The position numbers and the translations under genes were made by a program. From Mesorhizobium sp. M2A.F.Ca.ET.046.03.2.1 (GTDB lineage: Bacteria; Pseudomonadota; Alphaproteobacteria; Rhizobiales; Rhizobiaceae): 64,000 bases of DNA. Location: the NCBI RefSeq assembly GCF_003952425.1, contig NZ_CP034449.1, forward strand, positions 6,622,001-6,686,000. The letters are read 5' to 3'. This document shows, piece after piece, positions 9,222 through 19,632 of the stretch. The notes beneath the pieces were generated by a model. That model had not been told where the DNA came from, made no database searches, and saw only the letters and a list, made by a program, of their open reading frames with translations. How positions within the stretch are numbered: position 1 is the first letter of the stretch; every line of letters begins with the position of its first letter.

Positions 9222-10532
9222 TCAGCCGTTCCGTTCGCCGCGCAGCTTCGCCCAGTATTCCAGCCGCTTGCGGATGTCGCGCTCGAACCCGCGTTCCGGC
9301 GGATCGTAAAAAGTGTGCCGGCCCATCTTCTCCGGAAAATAGTCCTGGCCTGAAAACGCATCCGGCTCGTCGTGGTCGTAGCGATAGCCGGCGCCGTAGT
9401 CCTCCTGCTTCATCAGCTTGGTCGGCGCATTGAGGATGTGCTTGGGCGGCAGCAGCGAGCCGAACTCCTTGGCCGCCGCGGTCGCCGCCTTGAAGGCGGT
9501 ATAGACAGCGTTCGATTTCGGCGCGGTGGCGAGATAGACGGTGGCTTGAGCGAAGGCGAGCTCGCCCTCGGGCGAGCCAAGATAGTCATAGGCGTCCTTG
9601 GCCGCGTTGGCGACGACAAGCGCCTGCGGATCGGCGAGCCCGATATCCTCCACCGCCATGCGCACCAGCCGGCGGCCGAGATAGAGCGGATCCTCGCCGG
9701 CATCGAACATGCGGGCGAGGTAATAAAGGGCGGCATCCGGATCGGAGCCCCGTACCGATTTATGCAGCGCCGAGATCAGGTTGTAATGGCCGTCCTGGCC
9801 CTTGTCGTAGATCGGCGCGCGGCGCTGGATGACGCGCTGCAGGCCCTCCGGGCCGAACACTTCGCCTTTCTTGGCGGCGCGCCAGACTTCCTCGGCCAGC
9901 GTCAGCGAGGCGCGGCCGTCGCCGTCCGCCATGCGGACCAGCATCGCGCGCGCCTCGTCGTCAAGCGGCAGCGCCCTGCCCTCGGTTTCTTCCGCCCGCG
10001 CCAGAAGCTTGGCGATGCTTTCCTCGCCCAGCGAACGGAACACAAGCACGCGCGCTCGCGACAGAAGCGCCGCATTCAGCTCGAAGGACGGGTTCTCCGT
10101 GGTGGCGCCGACCAGCACCACGGTGCCGTCTTCCATCACCGGAAGAAAGCCGTCCTGCTGGGCGCGGTTGAAACGATGGATCTCGTCGACGAAGAGCAGC
10201 GTCTGGCGGCCGTTGGCGCGCCTGAGTTTCGCCGCCTCGAACACCTTCTTGAGGTCCGCGACGCCGGAAAATACCGCCGAGATCTGCTCGAAGGCGAGAT
10301 CGGTCTCGCCTGCCAGCAGCCGCGCCACCGTCGTCTTGCCGGTGCCGGGCGGACCCCAGAAGATCATGGAGCCGAGCGAGCCGGAATCGATCAGCCTGGT
10401 CAGCGCGCCGTCGGGGCCGGTCAGATGCTCCTGGCCGACGACCTCGCCGAGGTTTTGGGGGCGCAACCGGTCGGCCAGCGGCCGCCCGGGCGGCGCTTTC
10501 TCCGGTTCATCGGAACTGAACAGATCGGCCAT
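9222..10532 (-). CDS. rarA: Replication-associated recombination protein A (RarA/MgsA)
   Basis: A 436-residue AAA+ ATPase. The short N-terminus DLFSSDEPEKAPPGRPLADR is typical of RarA. Walker A GPPGTGKT lies at about 60-67, Walker B with LLFVDEIHRFNRAQQD, and sensor 1 with GATTENPSFELN. The C-terminal tetramerisation domain includes HYNLISALHKSVRGSDPDAA and GAGYRYDHDEPDAF. RarA (Mgs1/WRNIP1 family) acts at stalled replication forks and gaps. An upstream in-frame ATG at 10592 lies in repeat DNA, so ATG 10532 is preferred. The gene follows the HtrA protease on the same strand, separated by a palindromic repeat. Confidence 0.92.
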   Translation of the reverse strand: MADLFSSDEPEKAPPGRPLADRLRPQNLGEVVGQEHLTGPDGALTRLIDSGSLGSMIFWGPPGTGKTTVARLLAGETDLAFEQISAVFSGVADLKKVFEAAKLRRANGRQTLLFVDEIHRFNRAQQDGFLPVMEDGTVVLVGATTENPSFELNAALLSRARVLVFRSLGEESIAKLLARAEETEGRALPLDDEARAMLVRMADGDGRASLTLAEEVWRAAKKGEVFGPEGLQRVIQRRAPIYDKGQDGHYNLISALHKSVRGSDPDAALYYLARMFDAGEDPLYLGRRLVRMAVEDIGLADPQALVVANAAKDAYDYLGSPEGELAFAQATVYLATAPKSNAVYTAFKAATAAAKEFGSLLPPKHILNAPTKLMKQEDYGAGYRYDHDEPDAFSGQDYFPEKMGRHTFYDPPERGFERDIRKRLEYWAKLRGERNG

Positions 10533-10570
10533 GCAAGTCTTTTGGTTGAAACGCGATCCCGCTCCTTTGA

Positions 10571-10640
10571 GAGCATAATCTTGTCCGAACACCGGTTCCC
10601 GCTTTCTGCCAAGCGGACCGTCAGTTCGGGATCATGCTCT
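10571..10640. repeat. Degenerate copy of the GAGCATGATC palindromic intergenic element
   Basis: GAGCATAATC at the left end pairs with ATCATGCTCT at the right. The left half keeps the family core (TTGTCCGAACACCGGTTCCC), but the right half is longer and diverged. It lies between the htrA stop and the rarA start. It is related to the elements at 17663, 34462 and 38863. Confidence 0.7.
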
Positions 10641-10656
10641 AAATGGGCAGACCGCC

Positions 10657-12144
10657 TCAATAACGCAACACCTGGCGCAGTATCTGCCCGCCGCGCTCGA
10701 CGGTAAAGCGCCACCAGCGCGTGTCCTGCTGGGCAATTTGCGCCAGCGTCGCCGCGGTATCGATGCTGGTGCCGTTGACCTCGCGCACGATATCGCCCGG
10801 CTGGAAGCCGAAATCGGCGGCTGGCGAATCGCGGCTGATATCGATGACGGTGACGCCCTTGAGATCGGTGCGAAGGCCAAGCCGCTGGGCAAGCCTGGGC
10901 GACAGCTCCGCGACCTTGGCGCCGGCGAAGGGACTGCGGCCGCGCAAGGTGACCTCGCTGGGCTTGGCGCCTTCCGGCGCGCGCTCCAGCGGGATTTCCA
11001 GCGTCGCCTGCTGGCCCTTGCTCAGCACGACGAAGGTCGCCTTGGTGCCGATCGACAGCGTCGCCATGCGATAGTCGAGCGCCTCGATGCTTTCGACCGG
11101 CGTGTTGTTGAGCGACAGGATGACGTCGCCCGGCTTCAGGCCGGCCTTGCCGGCGGGGCCGGAGCCCTCGACCGATGAAACCAATGCGCCGGTCGGCTTC
11201 TCCATGCCGAGCGATTCGGCGATCTGCGGCGTCACCAGTTCGAATTCAGCGCCGATATAGGGCCGCTCGAAGAAGTCGAGCCCGGCCTTGGCGGCGTCGG
11301 CAAAGGCGCGCACCATATTCGAGGGAATGGCGAAGCCGATGCCGATCGAGCCGCCGCTGCGGCTGTAGATGGCCGTGTTGATGCCGACCAGCTGGCCGCC
11401 CATGTTGATCAGCGCGCCGCCGGAATTGCCGGGATTGATGGCCGCATCGGTCTGGATGAAATAACCCGAATCCGAAACGCCGATATGGCTGCGGGCAAGC
11501 GCCGAGACAATGCCGCTGGTGGTGGTCTGGCCGACGCCGAACGGGTTGCCGATGGCGAGTACCAGGTCGCCGACCTCCAGCGCGTCGGAATCGCCGATGG
11601 CGATCACTGGGAACGGCTTGTCGGCCGAAATCTTGAGCACGGCGAGATCGAGCGTCTCGTCCCTGAGCATAACCTTGGAGGTGAACTCGCGCCCGTCGGC
11701 TGTCGCGACCTTCACCTCATCGGCGTCCTTGATGACATGGAAATTGGTGACGATGACGCCGCTCGGATCGACCAGCACGCCCGAGCCCAGCGAAGACTGC
11801 GCGCGCGGCTGGGCGCGGCCGAAGAATTCCTCGAAGAAGGGATCGCCCTCGAAAGGCGACGTCATCTTGGCGGTCTGCGAGGCATAGACGTTGACGACGG
11901 CGGGTGCGGTCTGCTTGACCAGCGGCGCGAAGGAAAGCTGCACCTCCTCGCGGCCGAACGGCACGCGCTTGTCGGGGCCGGACGTGCCGTTCTCTCCTTC
12001 AACGCCATGCAACAGATCGGTCAGCACGTCGGAGAGGCCTGGATCGGCCGGCTTAGCGGCATCCTCGGCAAAAGCCTGTCTTGCGGCCGGTGCCGCGGCG
12101 AATAGAGCCAGCGCAGCAACAAGAAACAGTCGTTTGAGGTGCAT
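10657..12144 (-). CDS. Periplasmic serine protease, DegP/DegQ (HtrA) family
   Basis: A 495-residue exported protease. The N-terminal signal peptide (MHLKRLFLVAALALF, cut after about AFA-E) is followed by a chymotrypsin-fold domain. The triad is His136 (TNFHV), Asp166 (LDLAVL) and Ser241 (PGNSGG). Two PDZ domains follow, the first with GKAGLKPGDVILSLNN and the second with SPAADFGFQPGDIVREVNG. HtrA proteins degrade or refold damaged envelope proteins in the periplasm. The region around FEGDPFFEEFFG is the flexible L-A loop. The gene is probably monocistronic or cotranscribed with rarA; a repeat element separates the two. Assignment between DegP and DegQ is not possible from sequence alone. Confidence 0.93.
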   Translation of the reverse strand: MHLKRLFLVAALALFAAAPAARQAFAEDAAKPADPGLSDVLTDLLHGVEGENGTSGPDKRVPFGREEVQLSFAPLVKQTAPAVVNVYASQTAKMTSPFEGDPFFEEFFGRAQPRAQSSLGSGVLVDPSGVIVTNFHVIKDADEVKVATADGREFTSKVMLRDETLDLAVLKISADKPFPVIAIGDSDALEVGDLVLAIGNPFGVGQTTTSGIVSALARSHIGVSDSGYFIQTDAAINPGNSGGALINMGGQLVGINTAIYSRSGGSIGIGFAIPSNMVRAFADAAKAGLDFFERPYIGAEFELVTPQIAESLGMEKPTGALVSSVEGSGPAGKAGLKPGDVILSLNNTPVESIEALDYRMATLSIGTKATFVVLSKGQQATLEIPLERAPEGAKPSEVTLRGRSPFAGAKVAELSPRLAQRLGLRTDLKGVTVIDISRDSPAADFGFQPGDIVREVNGTSIDTAATLAQIAQQDTRWWRFTVERGGQILRQVLRY

Positions 12145-12277
12145 TCCGAATCCTCCAGATCGGGCGCCATTGTCCCGACGATTGTGCAGAATGAAAGGCT
12201 AAGGCGATGAAATCGAATTATTTTCAGCCAGTAACCGGCTATAGCTGTATCCGCAATCTGGTACTGTTGTCCGTTTC

Positions 12278-12902
12278 ATGAAAAAGCAGCTCGCTTCCTT
12301 CCCCGATTTCCTGGCGACCGGTGTCTTGGGACCGGTGTCGCCCGACATGAGGCTTATCGAGATAGCACAGGCTCGGGTCACCCGACGGATGGAATATCAG
12401 CGAAGGTGACCCGATTCCGGTCTACTGGTTCTTCGGCAACCTGGAGATTTCCTTCGACAGCATCGCACCCCACTCGATGAATTGGTTTCAGATCGAAGGG
12501 GCATCGCAACTCGAGGGTGAATTTGAACCTTTGACCAAACAGCTGAAGGTGTCGCTAGATGGATTCAGCGGCGCAACGAGGCCGTCCGAATTCCTTGCAG
12601 CAGGCCTGTGGGATCCCACGCAGGCTTCCGTCTACTACGCGGCGCTAAGCGACGACATCCTGCTGAACGTTTGTGCCGGCGGCATCCAGATTCATTTCCA
12701 GGTCGACACGTCTTTCATCGGCAATCGCGACGTGATTGAATATTTGAACAGTTCGACCGTGCTGCAACTTGTCCGGAATATCGACTCCCGAACCAAGGTT
12801 GACAGCATCTACTCCTATCCGCGGAAGGCCCCCAAAGAGCTGCCCGGGGTGTTCAATTGGCAGTGCCTGGCTGGCCAGGACTACCTGAACCTGGTTCGAT
12901 AG
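12278..12902 (+). pseudogene. Orphan hypothetical gene, frame broken near codon 32
   Basis: An ATG at 12278 opens a frame (MKKQLASFPDFLATGVLGPV, then DMRLIEIAQ) that stops at 12409. A frame shifted by one base continues the protein (SPDGWNISEGDPIPVYW, then FFGNLEISFDSIAPHSMNWF) to a stop at 12902. The two halves join naturally near 12370 if one base is removed, giving about 207 residues. I do not recognise the family. Soluble, acidic orphan proteins of this type are often immunity-like or SMI1-like, but that is only a guess. Base composition is visibly lower in GC than the neighbours. It is the only plus-strand gene among the first 32 kb and it sits between htrA and the ribosomal cluster, all signs of acquired DNA. 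Whether the shift is biological or a sequencing error is open. Confidence 0.55.
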
Positions 12903-12920
12903 GTTGCAGGCAAAAGTACA

Positions 12921-12940
12921 AAGGGGCCCGAAGGCCCCTT
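12921..12940 (-). terminator. Intrinsic terminator of the ribosomal protein superoperon
   Basis: An 8-bp stem AAGGGGCC/GGCCCCTT closes a TTCG loop on the minus strand, giving the extra-stable C(UUCG)G tetraloop, followed by TGTACTTTTG. It lies 27 bases past the rplQ stop. It would also read as a hairpin from the plus side, ending the orphan gene. Confidence 0.8.
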
Positions 12941-12966
12941 GAACGCTTTCTCGGAGTATCCGTGCC

Positions 12967-13398
12967 TCAGGCGGCCGCGGCTTCCTCATTAGCGCCCTCG
13001 GCCTCGAGGCGGGCGCGGTCGGCGGCGCCCTTGGCCGAGGTGTCGCGGTCGACGAATTCGATGACCGCCATGGCAGCGTTGTCGCCCTTGCGGAAGCCTG
13101 CCTTCATGATGCGCAGGTAGCCGCCATTGCGGGTGGCGTAGCGCGGGGCGAGGGTCTCGAACAGGCGCTTGACGACGCCTTCATTGCCGATCTGCGCGAT
13201 CACCTGGCGGCGGGCGTGCAGGTCGCCGCGCTTGCCGAGCGTGACGAGCTTCTCGACGATCGGACGCAGGTCCTTCGCCTTCGGCAGGGTGGTGACGATC
13301 TGCTCGTGCTCGATCAGAGACACGGCGAGGTTGGCGAACATCGACTTACGATGGCTGATGCTGCGGGCGAAACGACGGCCTTTGAAACCGTGGCGCAT
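12967..13398 (-). CDS. rplQ: 50S ribosomal protein L17
   Basis: A 143-residue L17. It begins [20 protein letters not shown], continues with the conserved [17 protein letters not shown] and ends in an alanine/glutamate-rich tail longer than in gammaproteobacteria. L17 binds 23S rRNA near the exit tunnel. It is the last gene of the alpha operon after rpoA, as in most bacteria, and is followed by a strong terminator. Confidence 0.97.
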   Translation of the reverse strand: MRHGFKGRRFARSISHRKSMFANLAVSLIEHEQIVTTLPKAKDLRPIVEKLVTLGKRGDLHARRQVIAQIGNEGVVKRLFETLAPRYATRNGGYLRIMKAGFRKGDNAAMAVIEFVDRDTSAKGAADRARLEAEGANEEAAAA

Positions 13399-13502
13399 GG
13401 CTCTTTTCCTTCTTCAGTTGTTCAAGAGGCCACGGCCTCTGATGGTTTTCCGCATGACCGTCGGATCGAGCGGCTCGCGCCGCCGATCCTTGGAATTCAT
13501 GC

Positions 13503-14513
13503 TCAATACTGGTCTTCGTAACGCTTTGCGAGGTCTTCGATGTTTTCCGGCGGCCAGTCCGGCACTTCCATGCCGAGATGGAGGCCCATGGCCGCCAGCA
13601 CTTCCTTGATCTCGTTCAGCGACTTGCGGCCGAAGTTCGGGGTGCGCAGCATCTCGGCTTCGGTCTTCTGGATCAGGTCGCCGATATAGACGATGTTGTC
13701 GTTCTTCAGGCAGTTGGCCGAACGCACCGAAAGTTCGAGTTCGTCGACCTTCTTGAGCAGCGCCGGGTTGAAGGCGAGCTCGGTGACGGCTTCGGTCGCG
13801 ACTTCCTTCTGCGGCTCGTCGAAGTTGACGAACAGCGCGAGCTGGTCCTGCAGGATGCGGGCGGCGAAGGCGACCGCGTCCTCGCCCGAGATCGAGCCGT
13901 TGGTCTCGATGGTCATGGTCAGCTTGTCATAGTCGAGCACCTGGCCCTCGCGGGTGTTCTCGACCTTGTAGGAGACCTTCTTGACCGGCGAGTAGAGCGA
14001 GTCGACCGGGATCAGGCCGATCGGCGCGTCCTCGGCGCGGTTGCGCTCGGCGGGCACATAGCCCTTGCCGGTGTCGACGGTGAACTCCATGCGGATCTCG
14101 GCGCCCTCGTCCAGCGTGCAGATGACGTGGTCGGGGTTGAGGATCTCGACGTCGCCGACGGTCTGGATGTCGCCGGCGAGCACGGCGCCCGGGCCCTGCT
14201 TGCGCACGACCATGCGCTTGGGACCATCGCCTTCCATGCGGATGGCGATTTCCTTGATGTTGAGCACGATGTCGGTCACGTCCTCGCGCACGCCGGCGAT
14301 GGACGAGAATTCATGCAGTACGCCGTCGATCTGCACGGCGGTGACAGCCGCGCCGCGCAGCGAAGACAGAAGCACGCGCCGCAGCGCGTTGCCCAGCGTC
14401 AGGCCAAAGCCGCGTTCGAGCGGCTCGGCCACCAGCGTGGTCAGCGTCTTCTTCTTCGACGAGAACTCGATCTTGTTCGGCTTGATCAGTTCCTGCCAGT
14501 TTTTCTGGATCAT
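13503..14513 (-). CDS. rpoA: RNA polymerase alpha subunit
   Basis: A 336-residue alpha subunit from ATG 14513 ([16 protein letters not shown]). An ATG 51 bases upstream is in frame but unconserved. The N-terminal assembly domain includes [20 protein letters not shown], the dimerisation and beta/beta-prime contact region. The C-terminal domain, which binds UP elements and activators, has [17 protein letters not shown] and [13 protein letters not shown]. Length and domain order are those expected for alphaproteobacteria. It stands between rpsK and rplQ in the alpha operon. Confidence 0.97.
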   Translation of the reverse strand: MIQKNWQELIKPNKIEFSSKKKTLTTLVAEPLERGFGLTLGNALRRVLLSSLRGAAVTAVQIDGVLHEFSSIAGVREDVTDIVLNIKEIAIRMEGDGPKRMVVRKQGPGAVLAGDIQTVGDVEILNPDHVICTLDEGAEIRMEFTVDTGKGYVPAERNRAEDAPIGLIPVDSLYSPVKKVSYKVENTREGQVLDYDKLTMTIETNGSISGEDAVAFAARILQDQLALFVNFDEPQKEVATEAVTELAFNPALLKKVDELELSVRSANCLKNDNIVYIGDLIQKTEAEMLRTPNFGRKSLNEIKEVLAAMGLHLGMEVPDWPPENIEDLAKRYEDQY

Positions 14514-14609
14514 AAATGTCTTCCTTCCTTTGCCCCGCCACCATCCAATCGTGGCGGGCGACACGGAAAACCGCGGAGGAACGCCGTGGCGTTCGCGCGG
14601 CGCTTAAAA

Positions 14610-14999
14610 TCAGACGCGGCGCTTCTTGCGCGGACGGCAGCCATTGTGCGGGATCGGCGTCACGTCGCGGATCGAGGTAATGGTGAAGCCGGCCGCCTGC
14701 AGCGCGCGAAGGGCCGATTCACGACCGGAGCCGGGTCCGCAGACCTCGACCTCGAGCATGCGCATGCCGTGTTCCTGCGCTTTCTTGGCGACGTCCTCGG
14801 CAGCCATCTGGGCGGCGAACGGGGTCGACTTGCGCGAACCCTTGAACCCTTGCGCACCGGCTGACGACCAGGCAATCGAATTGCCCTGCGCGTCGGTGAT
14901 GGTGATCATGGTGTTGTTGAAGGTCGAATTGACGTGGGCAACGCCCGACGAGATGTTCTTGCGTTCGCGACGGCGAACACGAGCGGCTTCCTTGGCCAT
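14610..14999 (-). CDS. rpsK: 30S ribosomal protein S11
   Basis: A 129-residue S11 with the conserved [39 protein letters not shown] and the basic C-terminus ending [11 protein letters not shown]11 forms part of the platform near the mRNA exit site. It follows rpsM, from which it is separated by an unusual repeat hairpin, and precedes rpoA. Confidence 0.97.
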   Translation of the reverse strand: MAKEAARVRRRERKNISSGVAHVNSTFNNTMITITDAQGNSIAWSSAGAQGFKGSRKSTPFAAQMAAEDVAKKAQEHGMRMLEVEVCGPGSGRESALRALQAAGFTITSIRDVTPIPHNGCRPRKKRRV

Positions 15000-15057
15000 G
15001 GTAGTCCTTTCAGTTGATCTCTACACCGCCGTAATGCCAGCGGCTCCACCTTGAGAA

Positions 15058-15120
15058 GCGAGTAGGGAATAGTGAGTAGCGAATAGAGTCCTACTCGCTA
15101 ATGACTACTCGCTATTCGCC
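15058..15120. repeat. Heptamer-built inverted repeat between rpsM and rpsK
   Basis: The left arm (15058-15086) is made of GCGAGTAG, GGAATAG, TGAGTAG and CGAATAG in a row. The right arm (15090-15120) is the reverse complement of similar units (GGCGAATAG, CGAGTAG, and AGCGAGTAGG after a short break). The arms can fold into a hairpin of about 25 pairs in the rpsM-rpsK mRNA. The element begins three bases after the rpsM stop codon. A second member of the family is at 58798-58899. Confidence 0.85.
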
Positions 15121-15123
15121 CAA

Positions 15124-15492
15124 TTACTTCTTCTTGCCGGCGATCGCCTTGGCCGGGCCCTTGCGGGTGCGCGCATTGGTGTGCGTGCGCTGGCCGCGGA
15201 CCGGCAGCGAGCGGCGGTGACGCAGGCCGCGGTAGCAGCCGAGGTCCATGAGCCGCTTGATGTTCATCGAGACTTCGCGGCGCAGGTCGCCTTCGACCTG
15301 GTAGTCGCGGTCGATCGTCTCGCGAATCTGCAGCACTTCCGCGTCGGTCAGCTGGTTGACGCGGCGGTCCGCCGGGATGCCGACCTTGTCGACGATCTCC
15401 TGGGCAAACTTCTTGCCGATGCCGTGAATGTACTGAAGCGCAATGACGACGCGCTTGTTGGTCGGAATGTTGACGCCGGCTATACGAGCCAT
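15124..15492 (-). CDS. rpsM: 30S ribosomal protein S13
   Basis: A 122-residue S13 from ATG 15492 ([20 protein letters not shown]). An ATG six codons upstream is the only in-frame alternative. The helix-turn-helix region [18 protein letters not shown] and the basic tail with [17 protein letters not shown] are conserved. S13 contacts the P-site tRNA and the 50S subunit through bridge B1. It is the first gene of the alpha block after adk, with a 229-base spacer. Confidence 0.97.
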   Translation of the reverse strand: MARIAGVNIPTNKRVVIALQYIHGIGKKFAQEIVDKVGIPADRRVNQLTDAEVLQIRETIDRDYQVEGDLRREVSMNIKRLMDLGCYRGLRHRRSLPVRGQRTHTNARTRKGPAKAIAGKKK

Positions 15493-15670
15493 TTTCTTCT
15501 CTTTCTCCATGTAGGCCGGACGAGCCGGCGTTCAAGTTACCCCGCGTCCGGTGGAGGCCGGCCCTTGCGGGAGTTTCCTGGTTCAAAGCGGACGCCTTGC
15601 CCGCAAGGGCAAGCAAAGTCCATGCCTGATAGGAAGACGGGCCGCCATACCCCAACGACCCACTTCAGTC

Positions 15671-15711
15671 AAGCGCAATCTTCAATTGTCGCCAAGCGCA
15701 ATCTTCAATTG
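15671..15711. repeat. Tandem pair of identical 18-mers in the adk-rpsM spacer
   Basis: AAGCGCAATCTTCAATTG occurs at 15671-15688 and again at 15694-15711, a 23-base period with a five-base linker. The unit is more AT-rich than its surroundings and lies just past the adk stop. The rest of the spacer holds a small hairpin, CTTGCCC-GCAA-GGGCAAG, at 15597-15614. No function is known. Confidence 0.75.
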
Positions 15712-15721
15712 CCGGTCCGGC

Positions 15722-16307
15722 TCACTTCGCCGCGGCCGCGAGCACCTTGCCGATCTCGTCGGTCACGGCATCGATACTGGCCATGCCATCGACGGTCTTG
15801 AGCTTGCCTTTGGCGTAGTAGTAGCCGGTCAGCGGCGCCGTCTTCTTGTAATATTCGCGCAGGCGTTCCTCGAACACCGCCGGGTTGTCGTCCTTACGAA
15901 CAGGCTGGCCGGCGACCTTGGCATCCTCGGCGCGCTTGACGATTCGTCCGACCAGCGCCTTGTCGTCGACGACAAGCTCGATGACGGTGTCGAGCGCGAT
16001 GCCGCGTTCGGCAAGCATGGCGTCGACCGCATCCGCCTGGACCAGCGTGCGCGGATAGCCGTCGAGAATGAAACCCCTGGCGCAGTCCGGCTGATCGATG
16101 CGCTCGGCGACGATGGCGTTGACGATCGCGTCGGAGACCAGCTCGCCGGCATCCATCACCGCCTTGGCACGCTTGCCGACCTCGGTTCCGGCCTGAACGG
16201 CAGCACGCAGCATGTCCCCCGTCGAGAGCTGTGGGATGCCGTGTTGTTCTACCAGTCTTTGTGCTTGCGTCCCCTTGCCCGCCCCGGCGGCCCAAGCAAT
16301 ATCAGCC

Positions 16308-16311
<4 letters not shown>
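15722..16311 (-). CDS. adk: Adenylate kinase, frame interrupted at the P-loop
   Basis: Adenylate kinase converts ATP and AMP to two ADP. From residue 30 on the protein is intact: [14 protein letters not shown], the NMP-binding [14 protein letters not shown], and a short LID region ([20 protein letters not shown]) typical of alphaproteobacteria. The start ATG at 16311 overlaps the secY stop by ATGA. It reads [10 protein letters not shown], then loses phase. One missing G in the run at 16282-16285 would restore [17 protein letters not shown] and give 196 residues. Because adk is essential and no second copy is visible, a sequencing or assembly error is the likeliest cause. Confidence 0.9.
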
Positions 16312-17648
<1,337 letters not shown>

Positions 17649-17662
17649 GCCTGATTCTCCGC

Positions 17663-17715
17663 TAGAGCATGATGCCGAAAAGTGTGGAGCGGTTTTCGGA
17701 CAACATCCTGCTCTA
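17663..17715. repeat. Palindromic intergenic element (GAGCATGAT family) between rplO and secY
   Basis: TAGAGCA at 17663-17669 pairs with TGCTCTA at 17709-17715. The inside shows CCGAAAAGTGTGGAGCGG and the complementary TTTTCGG. The shape and core match the abundant palindromes dispersed in rhizobial intergenic DNA (RIME-like). This copy is inside the spc operon, 15 bases upstream of the secY start. Confidence 0.85.
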
Positions 17716-17905
17716 CTTCATTGATTTCCGTGTCACGCTCGACGCCCCCAGCTCAGGCGGCGCGTGTCACCGAAGCTCACGAGATAAGCTCCGGACCTTA
17801 AACATGCAAGCGGCCGCGTTGACGCGGCCGCCCAATTCATCTGGTCAAAGCGCGGTTCGAGGGAAAATGCGAAGTCATCCCGGTCGGCCGTGCTTCAAAT
17901 CGCCG

Positions 17906-18382
17906 TTACTCGGCGGCGGCCGCTTCCGGCAGCTTCACCGAACCGCCGGCCTTCTCGATCTTCTCGATCGCGGCCTTGGAGGCGCCAGCGACGTCGAAGG
18001 AGAGCTTGGCCTTGAGCTCGCCGTCGGACAGCACGCGCACGCCGTCCTTGGCGCGGCGGATGACGCCGGCGGCGACCAGGGCCTCGGCCGTCACAGCCGC
18101 CTTGGCGTCGAGCTTCTTGGCGTCGATCGCCGCTTGGATCTTGGCCAGCGACACCACCGCGAAGCTCTTGCCGAACAGGTTGTTGAAGCCGCGCTTCGGC
18201 AGGCGACGATAGAGCGGCATCTGGCCACCCTCGAAGCCGTTAATGGCAACGCCCGAACGGGCCTTCTGACCCTTGACGCCGCGACCGGCGGTCTTGCCCG
18301 AGCCGGAGCCGATGCCGCGACCGAGGCGCTTCCTGGAATGCGTGGCGCCGTCCTTGTCACGCAGATCGTTGAGTTTCATCAT
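17906..18382 (-). CDS. rplO: 50S ribosomal protein L15
   Basis: A 158-residue L15 with the conserved glycine-rich start [20 protein letters not shown] and the core [20 protein letters not shown]. It is an early-assembling 23S-binding protein. It lies four codons past rpmD, in normal spc order, and is followed by an extended spacer before secY. Confidence 0.97.
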   Translation of the reverse strand: MMKLNDLRDKDGATHSRKRLGRGIGSGSGKTAGRGVKGQKARSGVAINGFEGGQMPLYRRLPKRGFNNLFGKSFAVVSLAKIQAAIDAKKLDAKAAVTAEALVAAGVIRRAKDGVRVLSDGELKAKLSFDVAGASKAAIEKIEKAGGSVKLPEAAAAE

Positions 18383-18401
18383 TCTTCTCCTGCGCTTCCG
18401 T

Positions 18402-18599
18402 TCAGGCCTCGTCCACGACGCGGACGAGGTGCTGGACGGCGGCGATCATGCCGCGCACGGAAGGGGTATCTTCCAGCGTGCGCCGCTTGTGCATCTTGTT
18501 CAGGCCGAGGCCGACCAGCGTGGCACGCTGCTCCTTCGGCCGGCGGATCGGGGAGCCGATCTGCTCGACGGTGATGGTCTTGGTAGCTTTCTTGGCCAT
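18402..18599 (-). CDS. rpmD: 50S ribosomal protein L30
   Basis: A 65-residue L30 ([20 protein letters not shown], then [20 protein letters not shown]). This is the expected size for the bacterial short form. It sits between rpsE and rplO. Confidence 0.96.
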   Translation of the reverse strand: MAKKATKTITVEQIGSPIRRPKEQRATLVGLGLNKMHKRRTLEDTPSVRGMIAAVQHLVRVVDEA

Positions 18600-18624
18600 G
18601 GTCGAAATCCCTGGTCAGCGTCGA

Positions 18625-19194
18625 CTATTCTTCAGCCGCAACGGCGGTGCCGCGGCGGGCCTGAAGGGTCGAGTACTTGATGCCGCGCGCGGCAGCCACA
18701 TCCTTCGGATGCATCTGGCTCTTCAGCGCGTCGAAGGTGGCGCGAACCATGTTGTAGGGGTTCGACGAACCCATCGACTTGGCGACCACGTCATGCATGC
18801 CGAGCGTCTCGAAGACGGCGCGCATCGGACCGCCGGCGATGATGCCGGTACCCTGCTTGGCGGCGCGCAACAGAACGCGTCCGGCGCCCCAGCGGCCCTC
18901 GACGTCGTGATGCAGCGTGCGGCCCGAACGCAGCGGCACGAAGATCATGTCGCGCTTAGCCGACTCGGTCGCCTTGCGGATGGCTTCCGGCACTTCGCGC
19001 GCCTTGCCGTGGCCGAAGCCGACGCGGCCCTTCTGGTCGCCGACGACGACGAGAGCGGCAAAGCCGAAACGACGGCCGCCCTTCACCACCTTGGCGACGC
19101 GGTTGATGTGGACGAGCTTGTCCACCATGCCGTCGTCACGCTCTTCGCGTTCACGCTCGCGGCCGCGGCCGCCTTCTCTACGTTCCTGTGCCAT
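18625..19194 (-). CDS. rpsE: 30S ribosomal protein S5
   Basis: A 189-residue S5. A charged N-terminal extension rich in Arg and Glu precedes the double-stranded RNA-binding fold ([20 protein letters not shown]) and the C-terminal domain ([20 protein letters not shown]). S5 affects decoding accuracy and mRNA unwinding. It is in normal order between rplR and rpmD. Confidence 0.97.
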   Translation of the reverse strand: MAQERREGGRGREREREERDDGMVDKLVHINRVAKVVKGGRRFGFAALVVVGDQKGRVGFGHGKAREVPEAIRKATESAKRDMIFVPLRSGRTLHHDVEGRWGAGRVLLRAAKQGTGIIAGGPMRAVFETLGMHDVVAKSMGSSNPYNMVRATFDALKSQMHPKDVAAARGIKYSTLQARRGTAVAAEE

Positions 19195-19269
19195 ATCCTA
19201 GTCCTTGTTCTTTTCCGGAAGCACGGGTTGCTGTTTGCCGATGCCGCCTTTGGGTCATCAGCGGCGAAA

Positions 19270-19632
19270 TTAGAAGCTGAGGCCGCCTTCGCGGGCAGCT
19301 TCGGCCAGCGCCTTGACGCGGCCATGATAGATGTACGGGCCACGATCGAAGACGACTTCCTTGACGCCGGCCTTCGAAGCGCGCTCGGCGATCAGCTTGC
19401 CGACGGCCGCGGCGGCGGCGGTGTCGGCGCCGGTCTTGAGCGAACCCTTGAGGTCCTTCTCGAGCGTCGAGGCGGCGGCCAGCGTGTGGCCGTTGGCGTC
19501 GTCGATGACCTGGACGTAGATGTTCTTCGAGGTGCGGTGCACCGACAGACGCGGACGTGCGCCGGCGACCCTCTTCAGTTGGCGGCGGACACGCTGCGCG
19601 CGGCGCTGAATGGTTTCCTTGGGGCTGGGCAT
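19270..19632 (-). CDS. rplR: 50S ribosomal protein L18
   Basis: A 120-residue L18 with [20 protein letters not shown] and the C-terminal [20 protein letters not shown]. It binds 5S rRNA together with L5, encoded at 21.2 kb. An unusually long 157-base spacer separates it from rplF. Confidence 0.96.
   Translation of the reverse strand: MPSPKETIQRRAQRVRRQLKRVAGARPRLSVHRTSKNIYVQVIDDANGHTLAAASTLEKDLKGSLKTGADTAAAAAVGKLIAERASKAGVKEVVFDRGPYIYHGRVKALAEAAREGGLSF

Noticed and set aside
12645..12989. Minus-strand ORF of 114 codons downstream of rplQ
   Set aside because: It crosses the rplQ terminator and is the reverse of the orphan plus-strand gene; no conserved features.
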